The notes under the pieces: model-generated
The model's input: the letters and a program-made list of their open reading frames with translations, nothing else
Database searches by the model: none
What the model was told of the DNA's origin: nothing
In this document: in pieces, positions 7,659 to 17,069 of the stretch
Layout: each line of letters starts with the position of its first letter
Position numbering within the stretch: position 1 is the stretch's first letter
Source: UMGS1883 sp045636425
GTDB lineage: Bacteria; Bacillota; Clostridia; UMGS1883
Direction of reading: 5' to 3'
Length of the DNA stretch: 64,000 nucleotides
NCBI GenBank assembly: GCA_045636425.1
Contig: JAZTXM010000019.1
Location: 17,597 to 81,596, forward strand
Program-made: the position numbers and the translations under genes

Positions 7659-8570
7659 TTACATCATATCTTGCTGAGGCATATTCTGCACCATTTCTTC
7701 TTCGGGATTTATGAGGTTCCCCTCATCGTCAATTATAAGTGAGGGCTGTTGTTCATGGGAGGGGAATGCCTTGCCTACTATAAAGTTAATTACAGCTAGT
7801 GCGATAAACACAATTATAGTTTCAAAAATTACGCTTACGGTGAACACGCTTAAAACTTCAGCAAAGGAGTTAAGCTTTTCTCCTGATTTTGAATAGTGCA
7901 TTATAAAATCCAAGATGGGGTATCCTATAAAAATTCGATGTATAACCGCCATAAGGAAAATGTTTACAAATACGGAAATTAAGAGGCGTGTCATAAATAC
8001 TTTCATAAGTAAATCCGAGAAAAATCCGCGGAAACGTGTGCCGAACCATACAGTCTTATGCCTGTAAAGAATCCAACCATGAAGAAATCCGGCAACAACG
8101 GAAGCTATAATATATCCTACGTACACAGACATGTTTTCAACAATCATTCTTATTATTGTACAAAGAGAGAAACCAATACAACAGACAACAGGTCCGTAGA
8201 AGAATCCCAGCAGTGCATTTACGATAACATCAAGGTTGGTTGTTATGTACTGGATAACCTTTTTTGCACCGCGGAAAGAAAACTCAATCATTCCTGCCTG
8301 TCCCGCTGTAAGCAGTATGTATACCCCAATCAGACCGATAAGCACGATGATTGTAGAGGGGGCACGAAGGTGGTTTAAGGAGCTTACAAGCATCATTTTA
8401 CTCCTGACAATATAATCCTGAAGCGATGCATGGAGTCTGTCCCACATGCCCATATTCCCTGCCTGAGAGGGTATATACTCCGAACCGTCATCGGTTATAA
8501 GAAATTTCGAGTTAGGCATTTCCTCGTTTAAATATGAACTTTGTAAACTATGCACCTGTTTTTTACTCAT
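7659..8570 (-). CDS. ECF transporter S-component-like membrane protein
   Basis: About 303 residues from ATG 8570 (GGAGG 5 bases upstream; the upstream in-frame ATG 8582 lacks a site). The first ~75 residues are hydrophilic. Then come about six membrane helices with LLGFFYGPVVCCIGFSLCTIIR and VAGFLHGWILYRHK, the pattern seen in FolT-like substrate-binding S components. The acidic C-terminal tail is unusual. Such proteins bind a vitamin and work with a shared EcfAAT module, not present here; the ligand is unknown. Confidence 0.65.
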   Translation of the reverse strand: MSKKQVHSLQSSYLNEEMPNSKFLITDDGSEYIPSQAGNMGMWDRLHASLQDYIVRSKMMLVSSLNHLRAPSTIIVLIGLIGVYILLTAGQAGMIEFSFRGAKKVIQYITTNLDVIVNALLGFFYGPVVCCIGFSLCTIIRMIVENMSVYVGYIIASVVAGFLHGWILYRHKTVWFGTRFRGFFSDLLMKVFMTRLLISVFVNIFLMAVIHRIFIGYPILDFIMHYSKSGEKLNSFAEVLSVFTVSVIFETIIVFIALAVINFIVGKAFPSHEQQPSLIIDDEGNLINPEEEMVQNMPQQDMM

Positions 8571-8631
8571 AATAACCTCCATTGTGCCATAGGCACAGTA
8601 ATATGAATTTTAGTGTACAATACGTAATTAT

Positions 8632-8660
8632 ATTATAAAGCATTTGCATTCTTATTTCAA
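8632..8660 (-). promoter_or_regulatory. sigma-A promoter for the ECF-like/DUF4364 genes
   Basis: On the minus strand: TTGAAA (8660-8655), 17 bases, TATAAT (8637-8632). Confidence 0.8.
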
Positions 8661-8690
8661 TAGCATATTTGAAAAAATATGTTGTAAAAA

Positions 8691-9323
8691 TTATCTTCCG
8701 TCTGCATTTTTGCAAATGGCTTTTGCAGGGCATATTTCGCATTTTGTGCCCCTTGCACTGCAATACTCCCTCCCGAAAAGCACCAGACGGTGGCAAAAGT
8801 CGCTGTGTTTACTGCGTGGGAGCAGGTTTTCAGTATCTTTTTCCACTTTGACAGGCTCGGTTTCTTTGGTCAGCCCGACACGTTTAAGAATTCTCTTTGC
8901 GTGGGTATCGATTACCATTCCTCCCTGACCAAAAAGGTCACCTAAAACAAGATTGGCGGTTTTTCTTCCTACCCCTGCGAGGGAAAGCATATCCTCCATA
9001 TTATCGGGAATTTCTCCGCCAAAATCGGAAAGGATTTTTTTGCAGCAGGCTATGATGTTTTTAGCCTTGTTATGGTAAAAGCCTGTGGATTTAATATCCT
9101 GCTCAAGCTCTTTTAAATCAGCGTTTGCAAAGGCACGGGCATCGGGATATTTTTTAAATAAATCCTTTGTGACTATGTTGACCCTGGCATCTGTACACTG
9201 TGCAGAAAGCTGTGTGGCAATAAGAAGCTCGAGCGGTGTTTTATATTCAAGGGAACATATTGCATCGGGATATTCTTTTTCCAAAATTTCGTAAAACCTT
9301 TCGGCTCTTTCTTTCCTGCGCAT
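8691..9323 (-). CDS. nth: endonuclease III (DNA glycosylase/AP lyase)
   Basis: 210 residues. The helix-hairpin-helix LAGVGRKTANLVL contains the catalytic Lys, and VIDTHAKRI carries the catalytic Asp. The C-terminal [4Fe-4S] motif C-x6-C-x2-C-x5-C is intact (CSARGTKCEICPAKAIC). It removes oxidised pyrimidines in base-excision repair. Divergent from rarA with about 110 bases between the start codons. Confidence 0.95.
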   Translation of the reverse strand: MRRKERAERFYEILEKEYPDAICSLEYKTPLELLIATQLSAQCTDARVNIVTKDLFKKYPDARAFANADLKELEQDIKSTGFYHNKAKNIIACCKKILSDFGGEIPDNMEDMLSLAGVGRKTANLVLGDLFGQGGMVIDTHAKRILKRVGLTKETEPVKVEKDTENLLPRSKHSDFCHRLVLFGREYCSARGTKCEICPAKAICKNADGR

Positions 9324-9361
9324 AAAATCACCCTTTCTGATACTATTTTATCATAAAACTC

Positions 9362-9390
9362 TTGTTTTTGAAAGAAAAACTTTGTATAAT
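9362..9390 (+). promoter_or_regulatory. sigma-A promoter for rarA
   Basis: TTGTTT (9362-9367), 17 bases, TATAAT (9385-9390). The AAAGGAGG ribosome site follows at 9419-9426. Confidence 0.8.
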
Positions 9391-9433
9391 AATAAAAGAA
9401 CTTTTTAATCTTGTTCTGAAAGGAGGAAATTCT

Positions 9434-10687
9434 ATGCGAAGTCCGCTTGCAGACAGAATCCGTCCCGACTCTCTTTCGGGAGTGGTGGGGCAGAAGCATA
9501 TTCTGGGAGAAGGAAAAATCCTTTATAATATAATACAGAGCGGTGAAATCCCAAACATGATTTTTTACGGGCCGTCGGGAATAGGGAAGACCACTGTGGC
9601 AAACATTGCCGCAAAAAATGCGAAAAAGCCGCTTTATAAGCTTAACGCTACAAATGCTTCTGTTTCAGATGTCAAGGCAATTCTTGCCGAAGCGGAAACA
9701 ATGCTTGGAGCAGACGGGGTAATCCTCTATCTTGACGAGATTCAGAATTTTAATAAAAAGCAGCAGCAATCCCTGCTCGAATGTATAGAAAACGGGAAAA
9801 TAACACTTATCGCATCTACGACAGAAAATCCGTATTTTTACATATACAATGCAATTTTATCCCGCTGCACGGTCTTTGAGTTTCAGCCTGTTCAGGTGGA
9901 GGATATAAAAGAGGCACTTTTAAGAGCCAAGGAAACTTTGGATTTCCCCGTAATTTTAGAAGATGATGCGGCAGACCATATTGCAGGAAGTGCCTGCGGA
10001 GATGTAAGAAAGGCACTCAATTCTCTTGAAGTTGCCGTTATGGCGGCAAAGCCCGACGAAAATCAGAACATCGTTATTACGCCCGAAATTGCCGAAGCTG
10101 TAACAATGAAAAAAGCCTTCCGCCACGACCGTGACGGGGATAGTCACTATGATGTTTTAAGTGCATTTCAGAAATCTGTCCGCGGAAGCGACGCAGATGC
10201 GGCACTTCATTATCTTGCACGCCTTGTGGCGGCAGGTGATTTGCAAAGCATTTGCAGAAGAATCCTTGTCATGGCGGCGGAGGATATAGGGCTCGCATAC
10301 CCAAATGCGATAGTTATTACAAAGGCGTGTGTGGATGCGGCACTTCAGCTCGGATTTCCCGAAGCACGGATTCCGCTTGCCGAGGCGGTAATAATGCTCG
10401 CCACAGCTCCTAAGTCCAACAGTGCAATCTGTGGCGTTGATGCGGCTCTTTCCGATATAGAAAGCGGAAAAATGGGGGATATTCCCGCACATCTTAAGGA
10501 TTCGCACTACGGCGGTGCAAAAAAGCTTGGTCACGGAAACGATTATAAATATCCTCACGCATACCCCAATCATTATGTGAAACAGCAGTATCTTCCCGAT
10601 TCAATTAAGGGCAGAAAATATTACGAATACGGAGAAAATAAGCTTGAACAGCAGACAAAAGCATACTGGGATAATATTAAAAAATAA
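9434..10687 (+). CDS. rarA: replication-associated recombination protein A (RarA/MgsA), AAA+ ATPase
   Basis: About 417 residues from ATG 9434 (AAAGGAGG 7 bases upstream). Begins MRSPLADRIRPDSLSGVVGQ. Walker A is GPSGIGKTT, Walker B VILYLDEIQ, sensor 1 ASTTENP; the C-terminal MgsA domain includes GDIPAHLKDSHYGGAKKLG. Related to clamp-loader ATPases and acts at stalled replication forks. The stop codon lies inside the stem of the bidirectional terminator. Confidence 0.95.
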   Translation: MRSPLADRIRPDSLSGVVGQKHILGEGKILYNIIQSGEIPNMIFYGPSGIGKTTVANIAAKNAKKPLYKLNATNASVSDVKAILAEAETMLGADGVILYLDEIQNFNKKQQQSLLECIENGKITLIASTTENPYFYIYNAILSRCTVFEFQPVQVEDIKEALLRAKETLDFPVILEDDAADHIAGSACGDVRKALNSLEVAVMAAKPDENQNIVITPEIAEAVTMKKAFRHDRDGDSHYDVLSAFQKSVRGSDADAALHYLARLVAAGDLQSICRRILVMAAEDIGLAYPNAIVITKACVDAALQLGFPEARIPLAEAVIMLATAPKSNSAICGVDAALSDIESGKMGDIPAHLKDSHYGGAKKLGHGNDYKYPHAYPNHYVKQQYLPDSIKGRKYYEYGENKLEQQTKAYWDNIKK

Positions 10688-10730
10688 ATTATACGGGAGC
10701 AGATAAAAATCTGCTCCCGTATAATTTATT
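10683..10730. terminator. bidirectional terminator shared by rarA and the patatin gene
   Basis: A perfect 22-bp stem (10683-10704 with 10709-10730) around an AAAA loop. Core arms are ACGGGAGCAGAT and ATCTGCTCCCGT, with A/T tracts outside so it works in both directions. The rarA stop (10685-10687) and the patatin stop (10728-10726) both fall inside the stem. Confidence 0.95.
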
Positions 10731-11568
10731 TCAATATCTTTTCTTTATATTTCATTACCATTGCGTAGCCCTTATCATACAGCTTTTTAATTTCCTCGGG
10801 TCGTCTTTCGGTACGCTTCCATGATGAGGTATCCTCCTCGGGAGCTATCAGTATAATTCTGCCCTCTTTTTCAAGCTCTAAAAGATGGTGGTGGGTTTCG
10901 TTATACATATCGGTGCGGTTTTCAAGTGCCTTTTTAAAATTGGGGTACTTTCTGTAGAGAAATCCGCTTATATCAAGAGCCTTTTCGGGGCTTTTTACAT
11001 AACTGCGTTCCCTCGTAAGAATTACCAACACCTTATCACATCCCTCATCCAATGCTCTCTGAAAAGGAATAGAATTTGAGATTCCGCCATCCAAGTAAAG
11101 ATTGCCGTCAATTTTAACAGGCTGAAAGAGTATGGGAAGGGCACAGCTTGCCACAACCTTTTTCCACTTTCTGTCCTCGCTTGTAACTGTGTGGTATTCA
11201 CATTTACCCGTTTCAATATTTGTAAGTGCCGCTTCCACCTTGCACCCTGATTTGTCGTATGCCTCGCTGTCGAAGGGAATAAGCTTATTGGGAAGCTCAT
11301 CAAACACAAAGTCCACATTGTAGTAGCTGCGTTTTTTAGGGTTAAGCAAATGCCTCATCCCCATATATCTTTTATCGTTAAGATACTCAAGTCCTATCCT
11401 GAGACCTCTGCCTCTTTGATTGGATACAAAAGAAATTCCATTGGCAACCCCTGCGGACGTTCCCACAAGAAGGTCTGCCTTAAATCCTATATCAATCAGT
11501 GCGTCCAGTGCACCTACACTAAAGTAGCCGCGGCTGGCTCCGCCCTCTAAAACAAGTCCTGTTTTCAC
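10726..11568 (-). CDS. patatin-like phospholipase family protein
   Basis: 280 residues from GTG 11568 with GGAGG 7 bases upstream. The oxyanion loop GGASRG, nucleophile elbow GTSAG (Ser about residue 38) and catalytic-dyad DGG (YLDGGISNS) identify the bacterial patatin family (YjjU/RssA-like). Probably a cytoplasmic or membrane-peripheral lipid acyl hydrolase; the substrate is unknown. Last gene of the rimP-ribF operon, 17 bases after ribF. Confidence 0.88.
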   Translation of the reverse strand: MKTGLVLEGGASRGYFSVGALDALIDIGFKADLLVGTSAGVANGISFVSNQRGRGLRIGLEYLNDKRYMGMRHLLNPKKRSYYNVDFVFDELPNKLIPFDSEAYDKSGCKVEAALTNIETGKCEYHTVTSEDRKWKKVVASCALPILFQPVKIDGNLYLDGGISNSIPFQRALDEGCDKVLVILTRERSYVKSPEKALDISGFLYRKYPNFKKALENRTDMYNETHHHLLELEKEGRIILIAPEEDTSSWKRTERRPEEIKKLYDKGYAMVMKYKEKILK

Positions 11569-11585
11569 ATTAATTCCTCCTTCCG

Positions 11586-12455
11586 CTATAGCTCTTTGAT
11601 ATCCTCCGATATCTGTCTTTGCAGCTTGGCTATACTTCCGAACTTTCTTTCCTCGCGGATAAAGTCGATAAATTCTATTTTCATTTTTTGATTATAAATA
11701 TCTCCCTCAAAGTGGGGAATATACGTTTCCGTGCGTAGTTTTTCACCGCCCACCGTGGGATTGATTCCCGTGTTGGTGATTGCTTTATATGTGCAATTAT
11801 TGACTGTTACCAATGTTTTATACACACCTTTTTTGGGAATTACAACGGCGTCCTCAAAAAACATATTTGCTGTGGGAAATCCTATCGTTCTCCCTAAGTG
11901 CTTACCCTCGCATATAGTTCCCTCTACAAAGAAGCTCCTTCCCAGAAGCTCATTTGCAAGGGAAATTTCCCCATTTGTAATAAGCTCCCTTATACGGCTT
12001 GAGGACACACTTTGCCCTTTGTATAATTCACATTCAAGCACATGGGTGAAAAAGCCCATCTTACTGCCGTAATCAGTCAGTAGCTTTGTATCGCCGTTTC
12101 CGCCTTTTCCGAAACGGTAATTATAGCCGCATGCGGCATATTTTACGTTGTATTTCTTTACGAGTATTTCCGTTATAAAATCCTCCGCAGGCATATCCAA
12201 AAACTCTTTGGAAACGGGAATAAACTCTGCCTCTGCACCCGAGGCATTTATCAGTCGCTCTTTTTCTTTGGCTGTAGTAATATAGCTTACCTTGTCGGGT
12301 GAAAGAATTTCCAGGGGAGAGCGGTCAAAGCTCAGAACTATCGGTCTGAGCTTATTTTCTTTGGCGTAATCCACAACGCTTTTTATAATTTTTTGATGGG
12401 CAATATGTACTCCATCAAAGAAGCCGAGAGCGATTGCACAAGGTCTGTCAGTCAT
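11586..12455 (-). CDS. ribF: bifunctional riboflavin kinase/FAD synthetase
   Basis: About 289 residues starting MTDRPCAIALGFFDGVHIAHQ. The N-terminal FAD synthetase (GFFDGVHxxH; SSSRIRELI) is followed by the riboflavin kinase domain (GRTIGFPTANM; TNTGINPTVG). It converts riboflavin to FMN and FAD. ATG 12455 overlaps the truB stop as ATGA, implying coupling; the longer frame from 12485 lies inside truB. Confidence 0.95.
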   Translation of the reverse strand: MTDRPCAIALGFFDGVHIAHQKIIKSVVDYAKENKLRPIVLSFDRSPLEILSPDKVSYITTAKEKERLINASGAEAEFIPVSKEFLDMPAEDFITEILVKKYNVKYAACGYNYRFGKGGNGDTKLLTDYGSKMGFFTHVLECELYKGQSVSSSRIRELITNGEISLANELLGRSFFVEGTICEGKHLGRTIGFPTANMFFEDAVVIPKKGVYKTLVTVNNCTYKAITNTGINPTVGGEKLRTETYIPHFEGDIYNQKMKIEFIDFIREERKFGSIAKLQRQISEDIKEL

Positions 12456-13345
12456 CTGTAAAACCCCTTTATAAGCTTCAGGCATTCTCTGCCGTCCTCT
12501 GTGTCTGCTTTGGAAAGAGCAATAAAAAAGCCGTTTTCATCATATACACGATAAATTTCCCCCTGTGTTTTTCCCTTGTAATATATGGGGACACCGTTTT
12601 TCACGCGGTCTGCTCTTTTTTTATCTAAATAAATTGCTTCATGATTTTCAAAGAAAGAATCAAGGGGGAGAAGTGCCTTTTCCGCCTGCCCGCTTTCAGC
12701 AAGGGAGGCAAGCTCTTCGGGAGTAATGGCACTGTCAAGGGTGAAAGGACCCGAAGCAGTACGACAAAGCTCGCTTATACAACCTCCGCACCCCAAAGCG
12801 TCGCCAATATCGGAGGCAAGAGTGCGGATATATGTGCCCTTACTGCAATGAACGACGATTTTTACATAGGGAAGCTCAATTTCTTCAATATCAATTGAAA
12901 AAATAGTGATATCGCGTGCTTTTCGTTCCACCTCAATGCCTTGCCTTGCCAAGTTGTAGAGCCTCTGTCCGTTCACCTGAATAGCGCTGTACATGGGAGG
13001 AATTTGCTGTATGTTTCCCACGAAGCTTCCTATTACGGTGCGAATTTCTTCCTCGGTAACATTGACGGGATTTGTCTCAATTACTTCTCCTGCCATATCA
13101 AGCGTATCAGTTTTCGTGCCTAAAAGAATTGTGGCACGATACTTTTTATCTTCCATGGTAAGAAAGTCCGATGCCCGTGTGGCAGGGCCTGCAAGAATAG
13201 GCAGAACTCCGCTTGCATCGGGGTCAAGAGTTCCCGTATGCCCCACTTTTTTCATATTAAGGGCTTTCCTTACCATACCCACGCATCTGTGGGAGGAAAC
13301 CCCTACAGGTTTATTTAAAATGATAATTCCGCAGTATTCATTCAT
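12452..13345 (-). CDS. truB: tRNA pseudouridine(55) synthase
   Basis: 297 residues. NKPVGVSSHRCV, then the catalytic motif GHTGTLDPDASGVLP with the nucleophilic Asp, KKYRATILLGTKTDTLD and SKGTYIRTLASDIG. Makes pseudouridine 55 in the tRNA T loop. Lies 12 bases after nrnA and overlaps ribF. Confidence 0.97.
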   Translation of the reverse strand: MNEYCGIIILNKPVGVSSHRCVGMVRKALNMKKVGHTGTLDPDASGVLPILAGPATRASDFLTMEDKKYRATILLGTKTDTLDMAGEVIETNPVNVTEEEIRTVIGSFVGNIQQIPPMYSAIQVNGQRLYNLARQGIEVERKARDITIFSIDIEEIELPYVKIVVHCSKGTYIRTLASDIGDALGCGGCISELCRTASGPFTLDSAITPEELASLAESGQAEKALLPLDSFFENHEAIYLDKKRADRVKNGVPIYYKGKTQGEIYRVYDENGFFIALSKADTEDGRECLKLIKGFYR

Positions 13346-13357
13346 AGTTTTGTCCCT

Positions 13358-14311
13358 TTAAATAAGCTTTTCAAGTTCGCCTATAAGCTGTCTTTCCGCT
13401 TCTTCAATACTAACTTCCTTAAAGGTGCAGCCTGCCGCTTTCTTGTGGCCACCGCCGCCAAAAAGCCTTGCAACGGGCTCAATATTGTAATCACCTAAAC
13501 TACGCAAGCTCACCCTGATGTCGCCATCGGGTTGTTCCTTTAAAAATGCACTTATCATAACACCGTCAATACTTCTCGGAAGCTGAGCGAGTGCATCGGT
13601 ATCGGATTTTTCCGCACCATACTTTTCCATTATTTCATTGGTGATTTTTGCAGTGGAAATTTTTCCGTCTGCATAGAGATTGATAGATTCTATTGCCTCC
13701 GCTTTGAGCTTAAGCTGTGTCAGTGTGTTCCTCTCATAAAGCATACTGCAAAGGTGCGTGGTATTAATACCCGTGTCGGTCAGTGCAATTATTATTTCAT
13801 AAGTGCGTCGGTTTACCGATGCATACTGAAACGAGCCTGTATCGGAGGAAATTGCACAGTAAAGGTAAGAAGCAATTTCTTTTGTGATTTCAAAGCCGCC
13901 CAGTACAAGAAGCTCATAAATAAGCTCGCCCGTGGCACTTCTTGAAGGCTCCACATGACTTATCTTTGCAAAAGGCATAGTCTGATGATGATGGTCTATA
14001 CAAACTGTGTTTTCCTTGTTTTCAAAGAATTTGCCCCATTTGCCGATTCTGTCACTGCTTCCCACATCCACGGCACAATAGCACTCATAATCGGGAGCAT
14101 TTGCATCTTCCGAAAATACTATAACATCCGTTTCAAATATGCTAAGATGCCTTGACAAAGGCACTTCCGTAAACACATCTGCCTTTATTCCATGTGAACG
14201 GAGTGCCGAGCGGAGCGCCATTGCACTTCCTATACAATCCCAGTCGGGGTTTGTATGAACAAAAATCGCAACAGAGGAGCTTTCTTTAAGATGCTCTATT
14301 ACTTTTTTCAT
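13358..14311 (-). CDS. DHH/DHHA1 phosphoesterase (NrnA-like)
   Basis: 317 residues. Metal motifs: HTNPDWDCIGS, AVDVGSSDR, DHHHQ (the DHH signature) and a C-terminal DHHA1 loop LFGGGGHKKAAG. NrnA-type enzymes degrade nano-RNAs and dephosphorylate pAp. Position between rbfA and truB is typical of Firmicutes. Good ribosome site AAAGGAG. Confidence 0.92.
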   Translation of the reverse strand: MKKVIEHLKESSSVAIFVHTNPDWDCIGSAMALRSALRSHGIKADVFTEVPLSRHLSIFETDVIVFSEDANAPDYECYCAVDVGSSDRIGKWGKFFENKENTVCIDHHHQTMPFAKISHVEPSRSATGELIYELLVLGGFEITKEIASYLYCAISSDTGSFQYASVNRRTYEIIIALTDTGINTTHLCSMLYERNTLTQLKLKAEAIESINLYADGKISTAKITNEIMEKYGAEKSDTDALAQLPRSIDGVMISAFLKEQPDGDIRVSLRSLGDYNIEPVARLFGGGGHKKAAGCTFKEVSIEEAERQLIGELEKLI

Positions 14312-14325
14312 TGCCCTTGCTCCTT

Positions 14326-14673
14326 TCAGTTATCCTTACTGATATCGTTTAAAAGCTTGTTGATATGAGCACCGTATTCAATAGTGGTGTCAAGCTCAAA
14401 GGAAAATTCGGGTACGCATCTTAAATTAATTCTGTTTCCAACCTCACGGCGGATAAAGCCTGCCGCCGCCTTGAGCCCCTTGATGCAGTCTTTCTTTTCT
14501 TCGTCTGTACCCATAACGCTGATAAATGCCTTGGCATAGCGAAGGTCATTTGTTACATTTACGTTTACCACGCTTGTCATCATGGGGATTCTGGGGTCTT
14601 TAAGCTCACGTATAATACTGCTGAGCTCTTTTCTTACTTCTTCGTTTATTCTGTCTGTTCTTTTAAAAGACAT
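14326..14673 (-). CDS. rbfA: 30S ribosome-binding factor A
   Basis: 115 residues, family-typical RTDRINEEVRKELSSIIREL, KDPRIPMMTSVVNVNVTNDL and a KH-like fold. Acts in 30S maturation. 14 bases before nrnA; separated from infB by an inverted repeat. Confidence 0.96.
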   Translation of the reverse strand: MSFKRTDRINEEVRKELSSIIRELKDPRIPMMTSVVNVNVTNDLRYAKAFISVMGTDEEKKDCIKGLKAAAGFIRREVGNRINLRCVPEFSFELDTTIEYGAHINKLLNDISKDN

Positions 14674-14691
14674 AGTGTTTCCCTTCTTTCA

Positions 14692-14730
14692 AAAATAAGT
14701 AAATGAGTTTTTCCCTCATTTACTTATTTT
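14692..14730 (-). repeat. perfect inverted repeat between infB and rbfA
   Basis: 16-bp arms AAAATAAGTAAATGAG and CTCATTTACTTATTTT around a 7-base loop, inside the operon. On the minus strand only a short T run follows, so it is a weak attenuator or an RNA-processing/stability hairpin rather than a full stop. Confidence 0.7.
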
Positions 14731-14757
14731 GTCTTAGTTTTTAAATAAAATGTAATG

Positions 14758-17034
14758 TTATCTTTTTACTTCTTCCATTACATAACACTCAACAACATCG
14801 CCCTCTTTAATATCATTAAAGCGAACAAAGCCCATACCACATTCATAACCGCTATTAACTTCTTTTACGTCATCCTTGAAACGCTTGAGAGAATCAAGCT
14901 CGCCCTCGTGGATTACGATACCGTCACGCACGATTCTTACGCTGCAATTACGCTGAATCTTACCGTCTGTTACATAGCAACCGCCGATTGTACCCACGCC
15001 GCTAACCTTAAAGGTCTGACGGATTTCCGCATGACCGATAACAGCCTCGCGGAATGTAGGTGCAAGCATACCCTTCATAGCAGCTTCGATTTCTTCGATA
15101 GCTTCGTAAATTACGCGGTACATACGCATATCCACCTTATTAAGCTCTGCCGCATTTCTGCCGCCTACGTCGGGGCGAACATTAAAGCCTACGATAATTG
15201 CATTTGATGCAGATGCCAGTGTTACGTCACTTTCAGTGATAGCACCCACGCCGCCGTGGATAACTCTTACTCTTACTTCTTCATTGGAGAGCTTTTCAAG
15301 GCTCTGTCTTACAGCCTCAACGCTACCCTGAACGTCGGCTTTAACGATAATGTTAAGGTCCTTAACATCACCCTGCTGAATCTGACTGAACAAATCGTCA
15401 AGATTCACACGCTGTCTTGCCTTGTTAGCTTCATCTTTTATTTTTTGTTTTCTTGTTTCAACGACATTACGAGCGGCACGCTCATCATCTACTACATAGA
15501 AAGGATCACCGCCGTCGGGAGTTTCGCTAAGACCTACAATCTCGACAGGAGTAGAGGGAATTGCTTCCTTTATCTTCTTGCCCTTGTCATCAACCATAGC
15601 TCTTACCCTGCCCACAGCAGTACCTGTTACAATGATATCTCCCTGGCGGAGAGTACCGTTCTGCACAAGCACTGTAGCAACAGGACCTCTGCCTTTATCA
15701 AGCTTGGCTTCTATTACAGTACCCCTTGCCTTACGGTTAGGGTTAGCCTTAAGCTCTTTAACCTCAGCGGTAAGAAGTACCATTTCAAGAAGTGAATCGA
15801 TATTCTTATGCTGCTTTGCACTTACCTCAACGCAGATAACATCGCCGCCCCACTCTTCGGGAACAAGGCCATGCTCTGTAAGCTCCTGCTTAACTCTGTC
15901 GGGGTTTGCGCCCTCCTTATCAATCTTGTTGATTGCAACGATTATGCTTACCTCTGCCGCCTTTGCGTGGTTAATAGCTTCAACTGTCTGAGGCATGATA
16001 CCATCGTCTGCCGCAACAACAAGGATAGCAATATCCGTTACAAGTGCACCGCGGGCACGCATAGCCGTAAATGCTTCGTGACCGGGAGTATCAAGGAAAG
16101 CAATCTGATTGCCGTTAATGTTTACCATATAAGCCCCGATGTGCTGGGTGATACCGCCTGCTTCGCTTGCAGTAACGTTTGTGCTTCTGATTGCATCGAG
16201 AAGACTTGTCTTACCGTGGTCAACGTGACCCATAACGCAGACAACAGGGGGGCGGGGAAGAAGGTCCTTTTCTTCATCGGGAGCTTCAGCATCACTGAGA
16301 AGCTTTTCTTCCTCTGTAATGATTATTTCTCTCTCAACCTCTGCACCCATATCCTCGGCGATAAGTGCCGCCACATCATATTCGATGTCCTGGGTGATAG
16401 CCGCCATAATTCCAAGCTGCATAAGTCTCTTAATGATTTCTGTAGCACCCACTTTGAGCTTCTGAGCAAGGTCACCTACCGTAATTGTGTCGGGGATAAT
16501 TACGTGAAGAGGCTGTTTCTTTTCCTCTTTCTTAGGCTTTTGCATTTCAGGCTGCTTGGGCTGATTCTTCTTTTGGGGCTGCTGTTTATTCTTATTCTTC
16601 TTTAATCTTTGCTTGTTTGTTTCCGTATCCTTCATTTCGGGAGCCAGCTGCTCTGCCTTTTCCTTTGCAAGCTGCATATCAAGGTCAACGGCATTAGTTC
16701 TGGTGTCAACATATCTGACGCTCTTTTTTGCAGAAATAACGGTATCTTCTTCGGTAAGCTCCTCCGCTACAGGCTGCTCCTTTGCCTTTTTCACCTTTTC
16801 TTCTTTTTTCTGCTCCTCCACCTTTGCCTGATGAGCGGCAACATATTCCTCCATAGTAGTTCCGTCATCAAACTTTTGTGTGTAGTATTCCATAATGATA
16901 CTCATTTCATAAGCATCAACCGAAGCTGCGGAGCTTTTTGTAATTCCTGCAACCTCTGTGAGCATTTTTGCAATTTCCTTACCGGGAATATTTATATCTT
17001 TTGCTATTGCACTTATTTTTTGTTTTGAGATCAT
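14758..17034 (-). CDS. infB: translation initiation factor IF-2
   Basis: 758 residues. N-terminal IF2_N domain (ISAIAKDINIPGKEIAKML), a Lys/Gln-rich linker (about 75-190), a second IF2_N (TVGDLAQKLKVGATEIIKRL), then the GTPase: G1 GHVDHGKTS, G3 DTPGHEAF, G4 NKID; then domains II-IV. GGAGG lies 9 bases before ATG 17034. Brings fMet-tRNA to the 30S subunit. Confidence 0.98.
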   Translation of the reverse strand: MISKQKISAIAKDINIPGKEIAKMLTEVAGITKSSAASVDAYEMSIIMEYYTQKFDDGTTMEEYVAAHQAKVEEQKKEEKVKKAKEQPVAEELTEEDTVISAKKSVRYVDTRTNAVDLDMQLAKEKAEQLAPEMKDTETNKQRLKKNKNKQQPQKKNQPKQPEMQKPKKEEKKQPLHVIIPDTITVGDLAQKLKVGATEIIKRLMQLGIMAAITQDIEYDVAALIAEDMGAEVEREIIITEEEKLLSDAEAPDEEKDLLPRPPVVCVMGHVDHGKTSLLDAIRSTNVTASEAGGITQHIGAYMVNINGNQIAFLDTPGHEAFTAMRARGALVTDIAILVVAADDGIMPQTVEAINHAKAAEVSIIVAINKIDKEGANPDRVKQELTEHGLVPEEWGGDVICVEVSAKQHKNIDSLLEMVLLTAEVKELKANPNRKARGTVIEAKLDKGRGPVATVLVQNGTLRQGDIIVTGTAVGRVRAMVDDKGKKIKEAIPSTPVEIVGLSETPDGGDPFYVVDDERAARNVVETRKQKIKDEANKARQRVNLDDLFSQIQQGDVKDLNIIVKADVQGSVEAVRQSLEKLSNEEVRVRVIHGGVGAITESDVTLASASNAIIVGFNVRPDVGGRNAAELNKVDMRMYRVIYEAIEEIEAAMKGMLAPTFREAVIGHAEIRQTFKVSGVGTIGGCYVTDGKIQRNCSVRIVRDGIVIHEGELDSLKRFKDDVKEVNSGYECGMGFVRFNDIKEGDVVECYVMEEVKR

Positions 17035-17069
17035 ATCTGAGCACCTCCGTAATTTTTGATCTTTGGGAA

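Noticed and set aside
14755..17028. Several plus-strand ORFs opposite infB
   Set aside because: They are antisense shadows of a strongly conserved IF-2 gene, with cysteine-rich low-complexity products and no ribosome sites.
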